A stretch of 64,000 bases of DNA. It comes from Limnovirga soli. GTDB lineage: Bacteria; Bacteroidota; Bacteroidia; Chitinophagales; Chitinophagaceae. The notes beneath the pieces are model-generated. The model was not told the origin of the DNA and searched no databases. It worked only from the letters and a program-made list of their open reading frames with translations. The stretch spans positions 186,001-250,000 of the forward strand of contig NZ_WHPF01000004.1 in the NCBI RefSeq assembly GCF_013106755.1, given 5' to 3'. Position numbers and translations under genes: made by a program. Shown piece after piece: positions 18,601 to 27,690 of the stretch (its first letter is position 1; every line of letters starts with the position of its first letter).

Positions 18601-19839
18601 TTTACGAGTCCATATGTTGCAAATGGTGCTTTAGGTATTCAAAATTTGAAAAATAAAAATGTTGTAAACGTTCCAATAGAGGTTTATACTGACAAATCAA
18701 ATACAGATATCAATAATCCTGATCTAAGAACTCTATCGGCGGTGTTAAGTTCTTATGCGACTGCCAATACACTACCCAAACCTAATTTGCTATATGCATT
18801 AACTTCTTCGACACCTGTTAGCAATTTCTCTCCAATCTCAATTAAGGCATCAGGTTTGCATATTGATGATTCTTACAAGGCTGCCATATTTTTTGATAGC
18901 TATGACGTTAACGGAAATATTATACAGCAGCGAAAAGATAAAGATGTAGGTCAATTTTACATTTGGGACTACAAAAACAGCTTGCCGGTTGCAGAATGTG
19001 TATTTCCGGCAGTTAGTAATGTGTCACAATTGAAGACAGACATTGCATATACTTCTTTCGAAGGAGATGGCACTGGAAATTTTGATAGTTATTCCGGTGT
19101 TATAACTCCGGTAATACTCACAGATGATTATAATGGTATGCCACCAACTGGGAAAAAGTATTACAATCTTACTGGCTCTAATGTTTTGAGCAAAAGTGGC
19201 ATTACTAATGGTAAAGAGTATGTTGTATCATACTGGAGTAACAAGACAACTCCTTATACCCTAAGCGGAGTCATCAATGCCAGTTATAAAACTGGCCGCA
19301 TATTCAACACAAGCTGGATTCATTATGAGCATACTGTTACCGCAAGCGGAAATACTATTACAATTTCAGGTACAGGCAAGCTGGATGAGGTTCGTATTTA
19401 CCCCCTTGGGGCGCAAATGACAACTTATACATATGAGCCAATAATTGGAGTTACCAGCGTTTGTGATGCAAATAATAAAATAGCATATTACCTCTATGAT
19501 GGGCTATCTAGGTTGTCATCAATTCGTGATCAAAATAAAAATATAATTAAAACATTCCGGTATTATCAAAAAGGCAATGTGCCAAATGATGCTCTTGTAA
19601 ATGACTGTGCTGCCTGCACCGTTGCAAATGGTTCAAAAAAATGTATGGGTAATGGTTATTGTGAAACAGGGGTACGAACCAATACCAGTGCACGGTGGGT
19701 TAATGACCATATTAACCAGGACGGATCAATAGGTGCCTGGAAATGCACCTATTATTACGTTTTTAGTGATAATTCCCATTCCGGTCCAAATTCTGAATAT
19801 AGTGTCTTTACACCCTGTGATATTGATTATGTTCCTTAA
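15670..19839 (+). CDS. Large SpvB/YD-repeat-like secreted protein
   Basis: 1389 aa. Signal peptide ends EIDAQ. The N-terminal motif PSPNVQALQKYGEIPVS with TGIPSISVPIYTIK and LSYHASGIKVGEEASRVGLG is the standard start of Bacteroidota Rhs-like companion proteins related to the SpvB N-terminal domain. Weak YD-type repeats occur late (FFDSYDVNGNIIQQR, YYLYDGLSRLSSIRDQNKNI). The last 80 residues are Cys-rich (CAACTVANGSKKCMGNGYC) with WKCTYYYVFSD, a C-terminal module often seen in these proteins. It lacks the HYYPFG/DPxGRE Rhs-core end and therefore carries no toxin tip. It lies 15 bp before the peroxidase-like gene. It probably forms part of the delivery shell with the Rhs protein at 20425 (inference). 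Confidence 0.75.
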   Translation: MKSRVVFFIGFLSIFLATGLEIDAQTGPQLVKVAPPSPNVQALQKYGEIPVSAYTGIPSISVPIYTIKFRDITVPVSLSYHASGIKVGEEASRVGLGWSLNAGGVVSRTIMGGDDFETGYFSSNIPDFDELYFPKQFVQKSDPCNIIVMDHYNETTLSVTNEMDGLPYTDFEPDQYYFNFANQSGKFILKKDKSTAVLEKKQNLKISLLTSPNDYWRITDVDGFIYDFEAIESYHPNNDPLDHKSAWYLTKITSPAGNIVTFSYTIVASNYIQSFGSYTETKDVYQTPGFELARYQFSEQKGMAPGRNYTQVLLSSIDFTTGVMEFTYSTRDDVENDKKVDKIAIYSKDAGGNKSSNPIKFFDLGYTYFDGGYDNDYGPNPPQPATGFYAKRLKLTGITEKGYDQNGLVVSNNPYSFIYNESGNLPAKTSFARDHWGYFNGKHGNISLIPDYILTSNTEAYDQISYVLGTQGQNRDADNSPDLDFMKVFSLKTIQYPTGGSTEFVYEANDFDEQASQINDQSYFAKQYSVVVHNDANDMTYDNLYNGGAWRTSNVKDLTDLYLFSSNQLAFVQLTVPVRFGSNLTCPFVIQNGAIKFSILDEANNIIYEKDLSGTYKSDDSSLICQGSAVTFKTNLYLTPGLYTIQVSVNNSLFPTGITLQDMRFNFNWYSQVSSNPLSLQGITFSNAGGLRVKRIIDHDGLNPTNDKIKRFIYHYWEDRNGTGLKEYSYGKRMSRPEYRYFIPSEEFHHSRDPGNGNDIVQPFWTYHLMRNSDSNIPLNGSAAGAVVGYDTVVVLDGENGEFGKTVYAYHNNPDIVGNYSFDGLPIMPPSGSNTADPLNGSLLDETVYKANTQNNPITYSPVQTTSNTYNIGVNPSYICGLMWERITYVNAFPSSMNTNDYGVCSGYMKAYRTLNPNFSYLSSTTKKIYDPNDKDIFLSSTTNYFYEGSQHYFPTRTVTQNSLGENITTHTTYPLDFTSPYVANGALGIQNLKNKNVVNVPIEVYTDKSNTDINNPDLRTLSAVLSSYATANTLPKPNLLYALTSSTPVSNFSPISIKASGLHIDDSYKAAIFFDSYDVNGNIIQQRKDKDVGQFYIWDYKNSLPVAECVFPAVSNVSQLKTDIAYTSFEGDGTGNFDSYSGVITPVILTDDYNGMPPTGKKYYNLTGSNVLSKSGITNGKEYVVSYWSNKTTPYTLSGVINASYKTGRIFNTSWIHYEHTVTASGNTITISGTGKLDEVRIYPLGAQMTTYTYEPIIGVTSVCDANNKIAYYLYDGLSRLSSIRDQNKNIIKTFRYYQKGNVPNDALVNDCAACTVANGSKKCMGNGYCETGVRTNTSARWVNDHINQDGSIGAWKCTYYYVFSDNSHSGPNSEYSVFTPCDIDYVP

Positions 19840-19854
19840 ACTAAAATCATACCA

Positions 19855-20373
19855 ATGAAAAATGTTCTCTTAAGCATCGCGGCATTCTTTTTTACCACAA
19901 GTATTTATACATACACTATACCGGATACAAATGGTGAACCTATTGCATTTGCAAATTTTCAGGGAAAGAAAATATTGATTGTTAATACTGCAGGGGGAAG
20001 TGAATTTGTAGACCAATATGCTAGTCTTGAACAGTTGTATCAGATTCATAAAGATAGCCTTGTCATTATAGTAGTACCTAGTAATAGTTTTGGGAATGAA
20101 CAAGGGACAGACAGTACCATTTTTCAATATGTTACGGAAACATATGGTGCTACATATGTTATTTCTGGTAAGGCAGAAGTAAAAGGAGTAAATCAAGTAC
20201 CACTTTATCATTGGCTTACCAACAAATCAGATAATGGGCAAGTAGGCTATGCCATTCACGGAGACTGGCAAAAATTCCTGATTGATAAGAATGGGAAAAT
20301 TATAGGTGTTTTTGCACCATCAGTTGATCCTATGAGTGATGAATTGCAGGATGCGATCAAGAATGTTGATTAA
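19855..20373 (+). CDS. Glutathione-peroxidase-like protein lacking catalytic residues
   Basis: 172 aa with a signal-like start (residues 1-19). The thioredoxin-like fold of the GPx family is visible in GKKILIVNTAGGSEF, LEQLYQIHKDSLVIIVVPSN and QKFLIDKNGKIIGVF. In active GPx proteins the first motif reads NVASxCG; here the peroxidatic Cys/Sec position is Ser. By manual alignment the conserved Gln of FGxQEP is Glu (FGNEQGTD), and the Trp and Asn of the WNFxKF motif become Gly and Asp (HGDWQKF). All four tetrad positions therefore differ. A peroxidase activity is unlikely; a structural or binding role in the Rhs operon is possible. It sits between two giant YD/Rhs genes, 15 bp after one and 51 bp before the other. 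Confidence 0.7.
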   Translation: MKNVLLSIAAFFFTTSIYTYTIPDTNGEPIAFANFQGKKILIVNTAGGSEFVDQYASLEQLYQIHKDSLVIIVVPSNSFGNEQGTDSTIFQYVTETYGATYVISGKAEVKGVNQVPLYHWLTNKSDNGQVGYAIHGDWQKFLIDKNGKIIGVFAPSVDPMSDELQDAIKNVD

Positions 20374-20424
20374 TTATAAAAGATTACAGTAATCTTCACT
20401 TTTTACAAATCAAAAGTATAGACC

Positions 20425-23400
20425 ATGCGATATACGCTTTTAACTATTTGTCTTGTAATTTCCATAATATGTTTTGGGCAGGGAAATACACCCCAAAATA
20501 GCGTAACAGGCCCGGGCAATCCCGGGATTGCCCCTCGGACATTACCAACTCTCCCAGCGACATACAATAAGAACAATGTAAATGCAATTGTTATTTATGA
20601 ACCCCAATTGCCTTATTCTTTGGAAAGCGAAGTTGTCTCTATTAACAGAAGTGTTGATGAGGTACGTAGAGCTTCTCAATATTTTGACGGATTGGGTTAT
20701 CAGTTACAAACGGTTGGCTGGCAAATGAGTAGCGATAAGCGTGATATCGTTTCTATAAATGAGTATGATCTATCAGGAAGGGAAACGTATAAATATTTAC
20801 CTTTTGTTTCAACATTGCTTCCGAATGTAACGCTTAATACTACTGGAACTGGTAACTTCAAGACAGCACCGTATGACGAGCAAAAGAAGTTTAGTCAAAA
20901 AGAGTATGGCGGAGAAAATATTTATTATGGTCATGATATATATGAAACGTCTCCACTTGACCGGGTACTAAAAAGCTTTGCTCCAGGAAATAGCTGGGCT
21001 GGTTCAGAAGGTACAGCAACAGAGCGTACTTTTGTGAAACAATCTCTTGTCAATTCTAGCACTATCGATTTGGTGTATAAATGGTCAATCTTAATTAACC
21101 CCTCTGACCCAACTTCACTTAAGGCATCAACAAGTAAACTATTGTATAGCACTGGAGATTTATTTAAAAGTGTCACTATTGATGAAAGAGGGGTACAAAC
21201 CATAGAGTACACAGATAAAGGAGGAAAAGTAATTTTAAAGAAGGTACAGGCAGACAACACGCCAACATCTTTTTATGATGGTTGGCTTTGTACTTACTAT
21301 GTGTATGATGATTTTGACAGGCTGAGATTCGTGATTACACCAAAACTGGTTGCAAAAATGAACAGTCAGGATAATTGGAATATATCAAACAGTAATGCAG
21401 CAGAATTATGTTTTCATTATGAGTATGACGCAAAAGGAAGAATGACAGCTAAGAAAGTGCCTGGATCTGCTTTTGTGTATATGATTTATGATGATCGGGA
21501 TCGGTTAGTATATACACAGGATGGAAATATGCGTGCAAAAAATCAATGGATGGTGACATTCTATAATGCATTAAACATGCCTATTATGACAGGCATCCTG
21601 TCCCATTCTACAACTATTATCACCTCAGCAACATTGCAGGCAGCAATTGATCAACTTGATTTTACAATTAATACGACATTAACAGCAGATAATGAAAATA
21701 TCATTGTAAATGCTAATCCATTGCCTGGTATTACTGGTCAGCAATTTATTGCTTTAACAAAGACATACTACAAGACATATGATAACTTAAGCAGTAATAG
21801 CTATAATGCTGGCTTTAACACCCAGTTTGACCAGGCTATTATCAACCAGGCACCAGAGACAAATCCAGGTACTTCAAATGCAATTCTAACTGGGGTGACA
21901 ACTGGTACAAAGATTCGGGTGATAAAAAATGCCGATAATCTTGCTTCAACAGAAAATAACAGCTGGATTTCCACCGCAATTTTTTACGATAATAAGGGAA
22001 GGGTAATTCAAACTAACGCTACTAATTTTAAGGGAGGCACAGACATTACAGTAAATCTTTATGATTTTGCAGGGAAACTTTTAAGTACATATACCGGCCA
22101 TACTTACCCGACTGTAAATACTTTAGGTACCGGCGTTGGCACAGATATGCAGTTTGACCATGCTGGGAGAGTATTAAAAGTGAAAAAGCGTATTTATAAT
22201 CAGGCATCCCCCGCAACGGGAATTAATCCGGCGGTTGTAACCAAAATAGCCGATAACACTTATACACCCATGGGTCTGCTGGAAACAAAGGAATTGGGTC
22301 AGGAAAAAGATGCATCAAGCGGAAACTACACTTCAACACTTCCAATAGAAACGCTAGATTATTCATATAATATCCGGGGCTGGTTAAAGTCAATTAATAA
22401 AGAGTACTGCAATATCAATGGTACTGCTACTGATCGCTGGTTTGGTATGGAGCTTAGTTATGACTGGGGTTTTCAGAAAAAAGAATATGGAGGCAATATT
22501 AGTGGTACGACCTGGAGAAGTAAAGGGGATGGAGAGCGACGGGCATATGGATTTAGCTATGACAATGTAAACAGGTTGCTGTATGCAGATTTTAATCAAT
22601 CTAACGGCACAGCTTGGGATAAAACTGCGCAAGTAGATTTTTCTGTAAAAATGGGAGATGGGGTGAATTATAAACTTGCATACGATGAAAACGGGAATAT
22701 CTTGCGGATGCAGCAGTGGGGGGTAAAGATCGGAAGCGCCTCTTCGAATTCTGTACAAATTGATGATCTCGCTTATTCCTATTATAATAATTCTAATAAA
22801 CTCCAGGCAGTAACAGATCAAATCACTGCAAATAATAAGCTAGGTGATTTTTATGATAAGAATACTGATGCAACAGACTACGGCTACGATATCAATGGAA
22901 ATTTAATAACGGACAAGAATAAATCATTGGACGGCGCAACAGGGATTGATGTAGCTACGGGTGGCGCAATTCAATATAGTTTTCAAAATCTTCCGTGGAT
23001 GATTACCGTTCAGAACGATGCAGGAATTACAAATGATAACGGCTCATCCACTAAAGGAACTATAAAATATATATATGACGCTACTGGCAATAAATTAGAG
23101 AAAATAGTTGCAGAGAATGCTAGTTCAGCCAATAGCCATATCGTAAAAACAGTAACTACTTCATATATGGGGCTGTGTGTGTATGAAGAAACATCTTCCT
23201 ATTATTATTCAACACCGAATGATCCAATACCTCAAACAAACAATGGCCTTCAATTCATTAATCAGGAAGAAGGGAGGATACGAAGGGTTGATGATGGGGC
23301 AGGTGGCTATAAGTATAATTTTGATTACTTTGTTAAGGATCACTTGGGAAATATCAGAATGGTTCTTACTGATGAACTAAAAGAAGATATTTATCCTGCT

Positions 23401-25035
23401 GCAACACTTGAAGATAATGCACAAGCATTAGCAAAAGAAAAGGAGTATTATTTTATTACTAATGAGTCGGTGAATATTGTGGATGAAAACGATATTCCTG
23501 GATTTGTAGCGAATACTCCATCGTATAAGAACAATAACCAGGATGCTGGTAGTGGAGGTTATGTGAATTCAAATCCATATGCCAGCACCGGGGGGAATAG
23601 TAAAAAATTATACAAGCTTAACGGAGCAATAGGCTTAAAAACAGGCTTGGGTATTACCTTGAAAGTGATGAGTGGTGACCAGGTAAAAATAATGGGTAAA
23701 TCATATTATACCTACACCAATCAACCTACGCCAAATAATAATAATCTTATCAGCACCGCCTTAACTGATTTTCTAGCGGTGCTTACAGGAAGTAATGCTG
23801 TAGTTGGTAATACCCATGGAGTAGTAACATCATCTACCGTTTTGAACAGTACCCCAGATGCTTCAACACAAATAAATAGTTTTCTTAATCAATCTTCCAG
23901 AGTAACCGGAACACTGCCGCTTAAGGGTGGTATTAGCTGGATTTTATTTGATGAACAATTTAAGCCGGTGCTCACAAATAGCGGATTTTATCCACTTGGA
24001 ACAAATGAACAGTTAGTTAATTATAATAATGCACCTATAGATATCACTAAGAATGGATATCTTTATGTCTATTGCAGTAATGAAAGCAATATCGATGTGT
24101 TCTTTGATAATTTTCAAGTGGTCCAAATGAGAGGACCATTGGTGGAGGAAACACATTATTATCCGTTCGGGTTGATACAAAGTGGTATATCATCTAAGAG
24201 CGCAGGCAAGCTGGATAATAAAATACTCTATAACGGCAAAGAGAAGCAAAGCAAAGAATTTACAGACGGTAGCGGGTTAGAATGGTACGACTACGGCGCA
24301 AGAATGCAAGACCCACAGATAGGAAGATGGATGACGATAGACCCTAAAGCAGAAAAGTATCCTAATTGGAGCCCTTATGTTTATGCGTTTGATAATCCTG
24401 TAAGGTTTATAGATAAAGATGGCAGAGAAGGCGAAGATCCTGTAAAAGATATTATTGATGAAGGGAAAAAGTCGCAGACATTTACAAACTTGCTTATTAC
24501 CGCAGGAGTTACTAACAACAACTACAGTCAAATAATTAGCATTGGCCAACAAACAACAATCAATGATGATAAAGAGTATGGCGGCAATGGGGAAATAACA
24601 GTAAGCCCTGGCAAAACTTTAGGTAATAGCGCCGCAAACCTTTCATTTGAATTAACAAACAGGTCTAATCTTTCAGATTTGCAAAAGAACAATGAAGCAG
24701 TTAGGAGTGGTACAAAAACTGCTGATGAATATGCTGCAAACAAGATAGGCATAGAATCAAAGGGATTTGCAAATAAAATTGCGGTAGCCGTTGAGTTAGG
24801 GGTTACGTTTGGCGGAGACAAAACCAAACAAATTATTCAAGATTATAAAGATGGTAAAGTTAGTTTAGCGGACATAGCAAAGCAATTTGCATCGAATATG
24901 AAAACAGTTAAAATAGCCAATACAGACCAGACTGCTTACGATGCTTATAAAGCACAGGGTGAAGCCAAAAGAGCAGAACAGGTTCAAAAAGAAGCGGAAG
25001 AAAAAAAGAAGCAGTCAGGTAAGCCGGGTCAATAA
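20425..25035 (+). CDS. Rhs polymorphic toxin with variable C-terminal tip
   Basis: 1536 aa. Signal peptide [19 protein letters not shown], then a DUF6443-type N-terminal region ([20 protein letters not shown]), many YD repeats ([39 protein letters not shown]) and the Rhs-associated core [15 protein letters not shown]. The Bacteroidota core end starts at HYYPFG (His1244) and runs through [20 protein letters not shown] to FIDKDGREG (about 1330-1336). The last 200 residues (about 1337-1536) are the variable tip, a presumed toxin of unrecognised type containing [10 protein letters not shown] and ending in a Lys/Glu/Gln-rich helix. By analogy with Rhs proteins the YD region would form a shell around the tip. 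A putative immunity gene follows 38 bp later. The core end is repeated at three orphan tips downstream. Confidence 0.85.
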   Translation: MRYTLLTICLVISIICFGQGNTPQNSVTGPGNPGIAPRTLPTLPATYNKNNVNAIVIYEPQLPYSLESEVVSINRSVDEVRRASQYFDGLGYQLQTVGWQMSSDKRDIVSINEYDLSGRETYKYLPFVSTLLPNVTLNTTGTGNFKTAPYDEQKKFSQKEYGGENIYYGHDIYETSPLDRVLKSFAPGNSWAGSEGTATERTFVKQSLVNSSTIDLVYKWSILINPSDPTSLKASTSKLLYSTGDLFKSVTIDERGVQTIEYTDKGGKVILKKVQADNTPTSFYDGWLCTYYVYDDFDRLRFVITPKLVAKMNSQDNWNISNSNAAELCFHYEYDAKGRMTAKKVPGSAFVYMIYDDRDRLVYTQDGNMRAKNQWMVTFYNALNMPIMTGILSHSTTIITSATLQAAIDQLDFTINTTLTADNENIIVNANPLPGITGQQFIALTKTYYKTYDNLSSNSYNAGFNTQFDQAIINQAPETNPGTSNAILTGVTTGTKIRVIKNADNLASTENNSWISTAIFYDNKGRVIQTNATNFKGGTDITVNLYDFAGKLLSTYTGHTYPTVNTLGTGVGTDMQFDHAGRVLKVKKRIYNQASPATGINPAVVTKIADNTYTPMGLLETKELGQEKDASSGNYTSTLPIETLDYSYNIRGWLKSINKEYCNINGTATDRWFGMELSYDWGFQKKEYGGNISGTTWRSKGDGERRAYGFSYDNVNRLLYADFNQSNGTAWDKTAQVDFSVKMGDGVNYKLAYDENGNILRMQQWGVKIGSASSNSVQIDDLAYSYYNNSNKLQAVTDQITANNKLGDFYDKNTDATDYGYDINGNLITDKNKSLDGATGIDVATGGAIQYSFQNLPWMITVQNDAGITNDNGSSTKGTIKYIYDATGNKLEKIVAENASSANSHIVKTVTTSYMGLCVYEETSSYYYSTPNDPIPQTNNGLQFINQEEGRIRRVDDGAGGYKYNFDYFVKDHLGNIRMVLTDELKEDIYPAATLEDNAQALAKEKEYYFITNESVNIVDENDIPGFVANTPSYKNNNQDAGSGGYVNSNPYASTGGNSKKLYKLNGAIGLKTGLGITLKVMSGDQVKIMGKSYYTYTNQPTPNNNNLISTALTDFLAVLTGSNAVVGNTHGVVTSSTVLNSTPDASTQINSFLNQSSRVTGTLPLKGGISWILFDEQFKPVLTNSGFYPLGTNEQLVNYNNAPIDITKNGYLYVYCSNESNIDVFFDNFQVVQMRGPLVEETHYYPFGLIQSGISSKSAGKLDNKILYNGKEKQSKEFTDGSGLEWYDYGARMQDPQIGRWMTIDPKAEKYPNWSPYVYAFDNPVRFIDKDGREGEDPVKDIIDEGKKSQTFTNLLITAGVTNNNYSQIISIGQQTTINDDKEYGGNGEITVSPGKTLGNSAANLSFELTNRSNLSDLQKNNEAVRSGTKTADEYAANKIGIESKGFANKIAVAVELGVTFGGDKTKQIIQDYKDGKVSLADIAKQFASNMKTVKIANTDQTAYDAYKAQGEAKRAEQVQKEAEEKKKQSGKPGQ
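24155..24170 (+). repeat. Rhs tip junction, site 0
   Basis: ATTATTATCCGTTCGG encoding YYPFG inside the intact Rhs gene. Identical 16-mers begin the three orphan tips. Confidence 0.9.
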
Positions 25036-25073
25036 GAAGTATTTGTTATTAAAATAAATGTAAAAATATTGCA

Positions 25074-25478
25074 ATGAGGTACTTAAAAAATATAGTGGTT
25101 TTTTTGGGGTTATTATTGATTACAAATATTGGGTACAGTCAATTGAATGGTATTTATAAATATATTAATAATGATTCTATCCAGTATAAAGTTTTATTAA
25201 CGTATAGAGAAGATAGCCTTGGAGATTTTTTACCCTCAATTTATACAGTATCGGTAAAAATTAAAGACAGTTCAATGCTTAACACTATCAAATCATTAAG
25301 TAATAGTGACTGGCTGAAATTGCTTACCAATGAAAAATCGGATTGGGCAGCCAATTTGCTATTATACAATTTGTATAATAAAGATGCCACGAGGTTTACT
25401 GTGATTAGGACAAGGGATAATTGGATAAGCCGAAGGAAGAATGAAGACGTCGAGTATTGGCGAAAGACTTTTAAATAG
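25074..25478 (+). CDS. Putative immunity protein of the intact Rhs toxin
   Basis: 134 aa with a signal peptide MRYLKNIVVFLGLLLITNIGYSQ, so the product should be outside the cytoplasm. The mature part is about 110 residues with alternating strands and helices (YKVLLTYREDSLGDFL, DWLKLLTNEKSDWAANLL) and ends WRKTFK. No family is recognised. It lies 38 bp after the Rhs gene on the same strand and is followed by a terminator, the standard position of an immunity gene. A periplasmic location would fit neutralising a toxin acting in the periplasm or during entry. The assignment rests on position only. Confidence 0.5.
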   Translation: MRYLKNIVVFLGLLLITNIGYSQLNGIYKYINNDSIQYKVLLTYREDSLGDFLPSIYTVSVKIKDSSMLNTIKSLSNSDWLKLLTNEKSDWAANLLLYNLYNKDATRFTVIRTRDNWISRRKNEDVEYWRKTFK

Positions 25479-25515
25479 CCATCATTCATCGGGTAGTTCA
25501 TGCTTTAAATATTAC

Positions 25516-25546
25516 AGCCGTTTGGTAAAAGCCAAGCGGCTTTTTT
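25516..25546 (+). terminator. Rho-independent terminator of the Rhs operon
   Basis: AGCCGTTTGG-TAAAAG-CCAAGCGGCT stem (one G-T pair) followed by TTTTT. Confidence 0.85.
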
Positions 25547-25634
25547 ACTGCATTAGGAATAATATAACAATAAAGAAGGTTGTTATAGGTTTCCCCACGT
25601 CTAAGTACACCTTGAATTAAATTTTCTGAGTCAT

Positions 25635-25642
25635 TAGTTTTG
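25635..25642 (+). promoter_or_regulatory. Possible Bacteroidota -7 element (TAnnTTTG)
   Basis: TAGTTTTG 25 bp before the IS66 orf start fits the TAnnTTTG element. No convincing -33 TTTG partner is seen. Confidence 0.3.
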
Positions 25643-25667
25643 TTTTTTAAACTTCAATTGGCTTCAG

Positions 25668-25990
25668 ATGGATCAGCTACAAAACAAACGCAACCGCCGC
25701 ACTTCGTTGGAAATAAAAAAACTCTTTGAAGACTTTACCCACAGCGGCATAAGTGCAAAAGAATTTTGTAAAGCACAAGGTGTTTCAAGAGGTGTTTTTT
25801 ATAAATGGAGGTCACGATATGGCGCAAAACCTGCAGTAAAGCGGGGAGCATTCATCAAGCTGAACGTACCAACTTTACCCGAATAGCAACCGTCACTTTT
25901 TGCAGAAGTAAAAGGAAAAAAGGTCTCTCTTCGGCTTTGTCGGCAAGGAGTACGCCAAACTAATGCAGCAAAAAGCATTTTCTTATAAAA
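25668..25990 (+). mobile_element. IS66-family accessory gene (tnpA type), interrupted
   Basis: ATG 25668 opens a 72-codon frame with a helix-turn-helix: RRTSLEIKKLFEDFTHSG and KEFCKAQGVSRGVFYKWRS, the start of IS66 OrfA/TnpA proteins. It stops at TAG 25884-25886, but the same frame continues directly with QPSLFAEVKGKKVSLFGFVG and KEYAKLMQQK, which corresponds to the usual LFAEVKG-type C-terminus of this family. So a nonsense mutation splits the gene. No tnpB or tnpC transposase gene follows, and IS66 terminal inverted repeats were not found. The element is therefore a fragment. Its 3' end is duplicated at 27822. Confidence 0.7.
25927..25984 (+). repeat. 58-bp direct repeat, left copy (IS66 tnpA 3' end)
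   Basis: From CTCTTCGGCTTTGTCGGCAA to GCATTTTCTT, matching 27822-27879 with one mismatch (G/T at the GGAG/TGAG position). The pair brackets orphan tip 1 in direct orientation. Confidence 0.9.
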
Positions 25991-26450
25991 ACCTTTTAAG
26001 GAATGCTTTTAACTGCATTTTCCTACGGATGCTTTGCAGTTTGTCATACTCCTTGCTACTCATACAGCCTACATTCGGACAACTCTTGTGACCTTCACCC
26101 AAATTCGTTCATTTCTTCTAGGTTGTGCTCCGGCCTTTCCCTAAGGTCATCCGAATGGTTAATCGGATCTAAACTGTTCCTAACCTACAAGTTAGGTATT
26201 GCTGTTTCAAAGCAGCAAATACCTAACAAAATGAATCCTATGAAAAACCAATGCTTTAAGCCCAAAATGGTATTTTGCATGAATATTATTTCTTTTCATA
26301 TTGCAAATTTAAAAGCAGTGGACTGGGTAAGCATTATACAATAAATGTAATTTGAGATAAAATAAGTGATTATACATCGATAAATTTAAGGCGAATATTT
26401 ATATATTCATGAAGGCAATTTTATTGGGTTTTTAAAAAGCTCTTTGATAA
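25991..26450. other. No gene; contains an inverted repeat
   Basis: The 113-codon open frame at 26003-26344 has Cys/Ser/His-rich composition unlike a bacterial protein and is judged non-coding. The stretch holds the 37-nt inverted repeat at 26191-26227 and leads into orphan tip 1. Confidence 0.5.
26191..26227. repeat. 37-nt inverted repeat
   Basis: Arms GTTAGGTATTGCTG and (on the other strand) GTTAGGTATTTGCTG, differing by one extra T, around a short AT-rich loop. No T-tract follows, so it is not an obvious terminator. It lies 250 bp before orphan tip 1. Confidence 0.7.
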
Positions 26451-26475
26451 ATTTCCAGCACTTTCAAGGCCATAA

Positions 26476-26491
26476 ATTATTATCCGTTCGG
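26476..26491 (+). repeat. Rhs tip junction, site 1
   Basis: ATTATTATCCGTTCGG at the start of orphan tip 1. The reading frame is closed 9 codons upstream (TAA 26448-26450), so the homology to Rhs begins here. Confidence 0.9.
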
Positions 26492-26498
26492 ACTTACC

Positions 26499-27278
26499 AT
26501 GAGTGGCATATCAAGCAAAGCTGCAAACTCTGTGGGCAATAAGTATGAGTATAATGGCAAAGAAAAGCAATCAAAAGAATTTAGTGATGGGAGTGGTCTT
26601 GATTGGTATGATTATGGTGCAAGAATGTATGATGTGCAGATAGGTAGATGGGAAGTTGTTGACCCACTAGCGGGGAAATATCCGAGCCTATCACCGTACT
26701 GTTATGTTGCAAACAATCCCATAAAATATATAGATCCAGACGGAAGAGAAATAGTAGTTCCTAATGTTGCAGATAGGGCACCAATTTTAAAGATGATAAA
26801 TGCAAGAGCAGTTGGTACATTTGCGTTTGATAAAAATGGTGTGTTGTATCAAGCTAGTGCTAAAGGAGACGCTACTAAATTTTCTAAATACTATGCCGAC
26901 AAATTGGTTGAAGGAATAAACAGTGATAAAAAAATTACAATTGCAATTGCTGAGAAATTTACCTATGGTGGTAAAGAATATGACACTGATAAAGATTGGG
27001 GAGGTGCAGCAACAGCAGGTGGTGAAGGTACAGACCAATCTACTTGGATTTCGGGCAATGAAAATACAAATTTGCAAGACACAGAAGGCAAGCAGTTAAG
27101 GGATAATCCAGCAGATATATTGGCACACGAATTAGTAGGTCACGCCATTCCTAAAGCAGTAAAGTCCGATACAGGAAATGCAGTCGAAAATGAAAATAAA
27201 GTACGTAAAGAATATAAAGAGAAAGGCCAAAAAGGAGAAAGTCCATTAAGAGCTGCTGAACCAAAACATAAAGAATAA
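26499..27278 (+). CDS. Orphan Rhs tip 1: core end plus zincin-like toxin domain
   Basis: 259 aa from ATG 26499; homology actually starts at codons 26475-26489 (NYYPF) without a start. Residues 1-83 are the Rhs core end ([47 protein letters not shown]). Residues 84-259 are the tip, with HELVGH (His210-His215), an HExxH zinc-protease motif, followed by AVENENKVRKE and a late SPLR. This His-Glu pattern with a downstream EN..R resembles M91/NleD-like zincins used as polymorphic toxins. There is no signal peptide and no Rhs shell, so alone it should be silent or inactive for delivery; it may serve as a donor tip. A lipoprotein gene follows 2 bp later. Confidence 0.75.
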   Translation: MSGISSKAANSVGNKYEYNGKEKQSKEFSDGSGLDWYDYGARMYDVQIGRWEVVDPLAGKYPSLSPYCYVANNPIKYIDPDGREIVVPNVADRAPILKMINARAVGTFAFDKNGVLYQASAKGDATKFSKYYADKLVEGINSDKKITIAIAEKFTYGGKEYDTDKDWGGAATAGGEGTDQSTWISGNENTNLQDTEGKQLRDNPADILAHELVGHAIPKAVKSDTGNAVENENKVRKEYKEKGQKGESPLRAAEPKHKE

Positions 27279-27280
27279 TT

Positions 27281-27655
27281 ATGAAAGTGATATTATTAGA
27301 TATTGTCCTACTACTTTCATTAAGTTGTAATTCCCAAGCGATGAAAGAACATATTTTTATTATTGGAATTTGGTCATTGATAAATATTGATGGCTTGAGT
27401 TGTAATGTTTGTCCTGAAATCAAATTTACCAAAGACGGTAAAGGTAAAATTACAAAGCCTTCAAGGGAGGAAATTGATTTTACTTATACTTTATCATTAG
27501 AAAATAAGAAGATTGTATTTTCAATTGATGCTAATCAGCAATATTTTAATGAAAAAGAATATTCTTATAAAGTGTACACGGAAGATAATTTAGAAATCCT
27601 TGAATTAAGTCTAAAAGACAAACCGAGTAAGTATATTTTAACTAGAAAAAAATAA
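27281..27655 (+). CDS. Putative immunity lipoprotein for orphan tip 1
   Basis: 124 aa. The N-terminus (MKVILLDIVLLLSLSCNSQA) has a lipobox-like LSLSC, suggesting a lipoprotein. The mature part (GIWSLINIDGLSCNVCPEI, FTKDGKGKI, then strands up to YILTRKK) resembles lipocalin-like Bacteroidota proteins. It begins 2 bp after the tip 1 stop codon and is followed at once by a terminator, so the two form a toxin-immunity pair. A surface or periplasmic location would fit binding an incoming metalloprotease. Immunity function is inferred from position. Confidence 0.55.
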   Translation: MKVILLDIVLLLSLSCNSQAMKEHIFIIGIWSLINIDGLSCNVCPEIKFTKDGKGKITKPSREEIDFTYTLSLENKKIVFSIDANQQYFNEKEYSYKVYTEDNLEILELSLKDKPSKYILTRKK

Positions 27656-27661
27656 CTTTTT

Positions 27662-27690
27662 AAGCCTTGCCATTCGGCAGGGCTTTTTTA
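27662..27690 (+). terminator. Terminator of cassette 1
   Basis: AAGCCTTGC-CATTCG-GCAGGGCTT stem with one G-T pair, then TTTTT. Confidence 0.85.

Noticed and set aside
19855-20373. Selenoprotein glutathione peroxidase
   Set aside because: The active-site position is a Ser codon, not TGA, and no SECIS-like element was sought or needed.
15670-25035. Type VI secretion linked Rhs
   Set aside because: No VgrG, PAAR, Hcp or T6SS structural genes in the window, and the Rhs-like proteins start with signal peptides.
26003-26344. 113-codon open frame
   Set aside because: Cys/Ser/His-rich low-quality protein composition, no family, no start context; lies between IS and cassette sequences.
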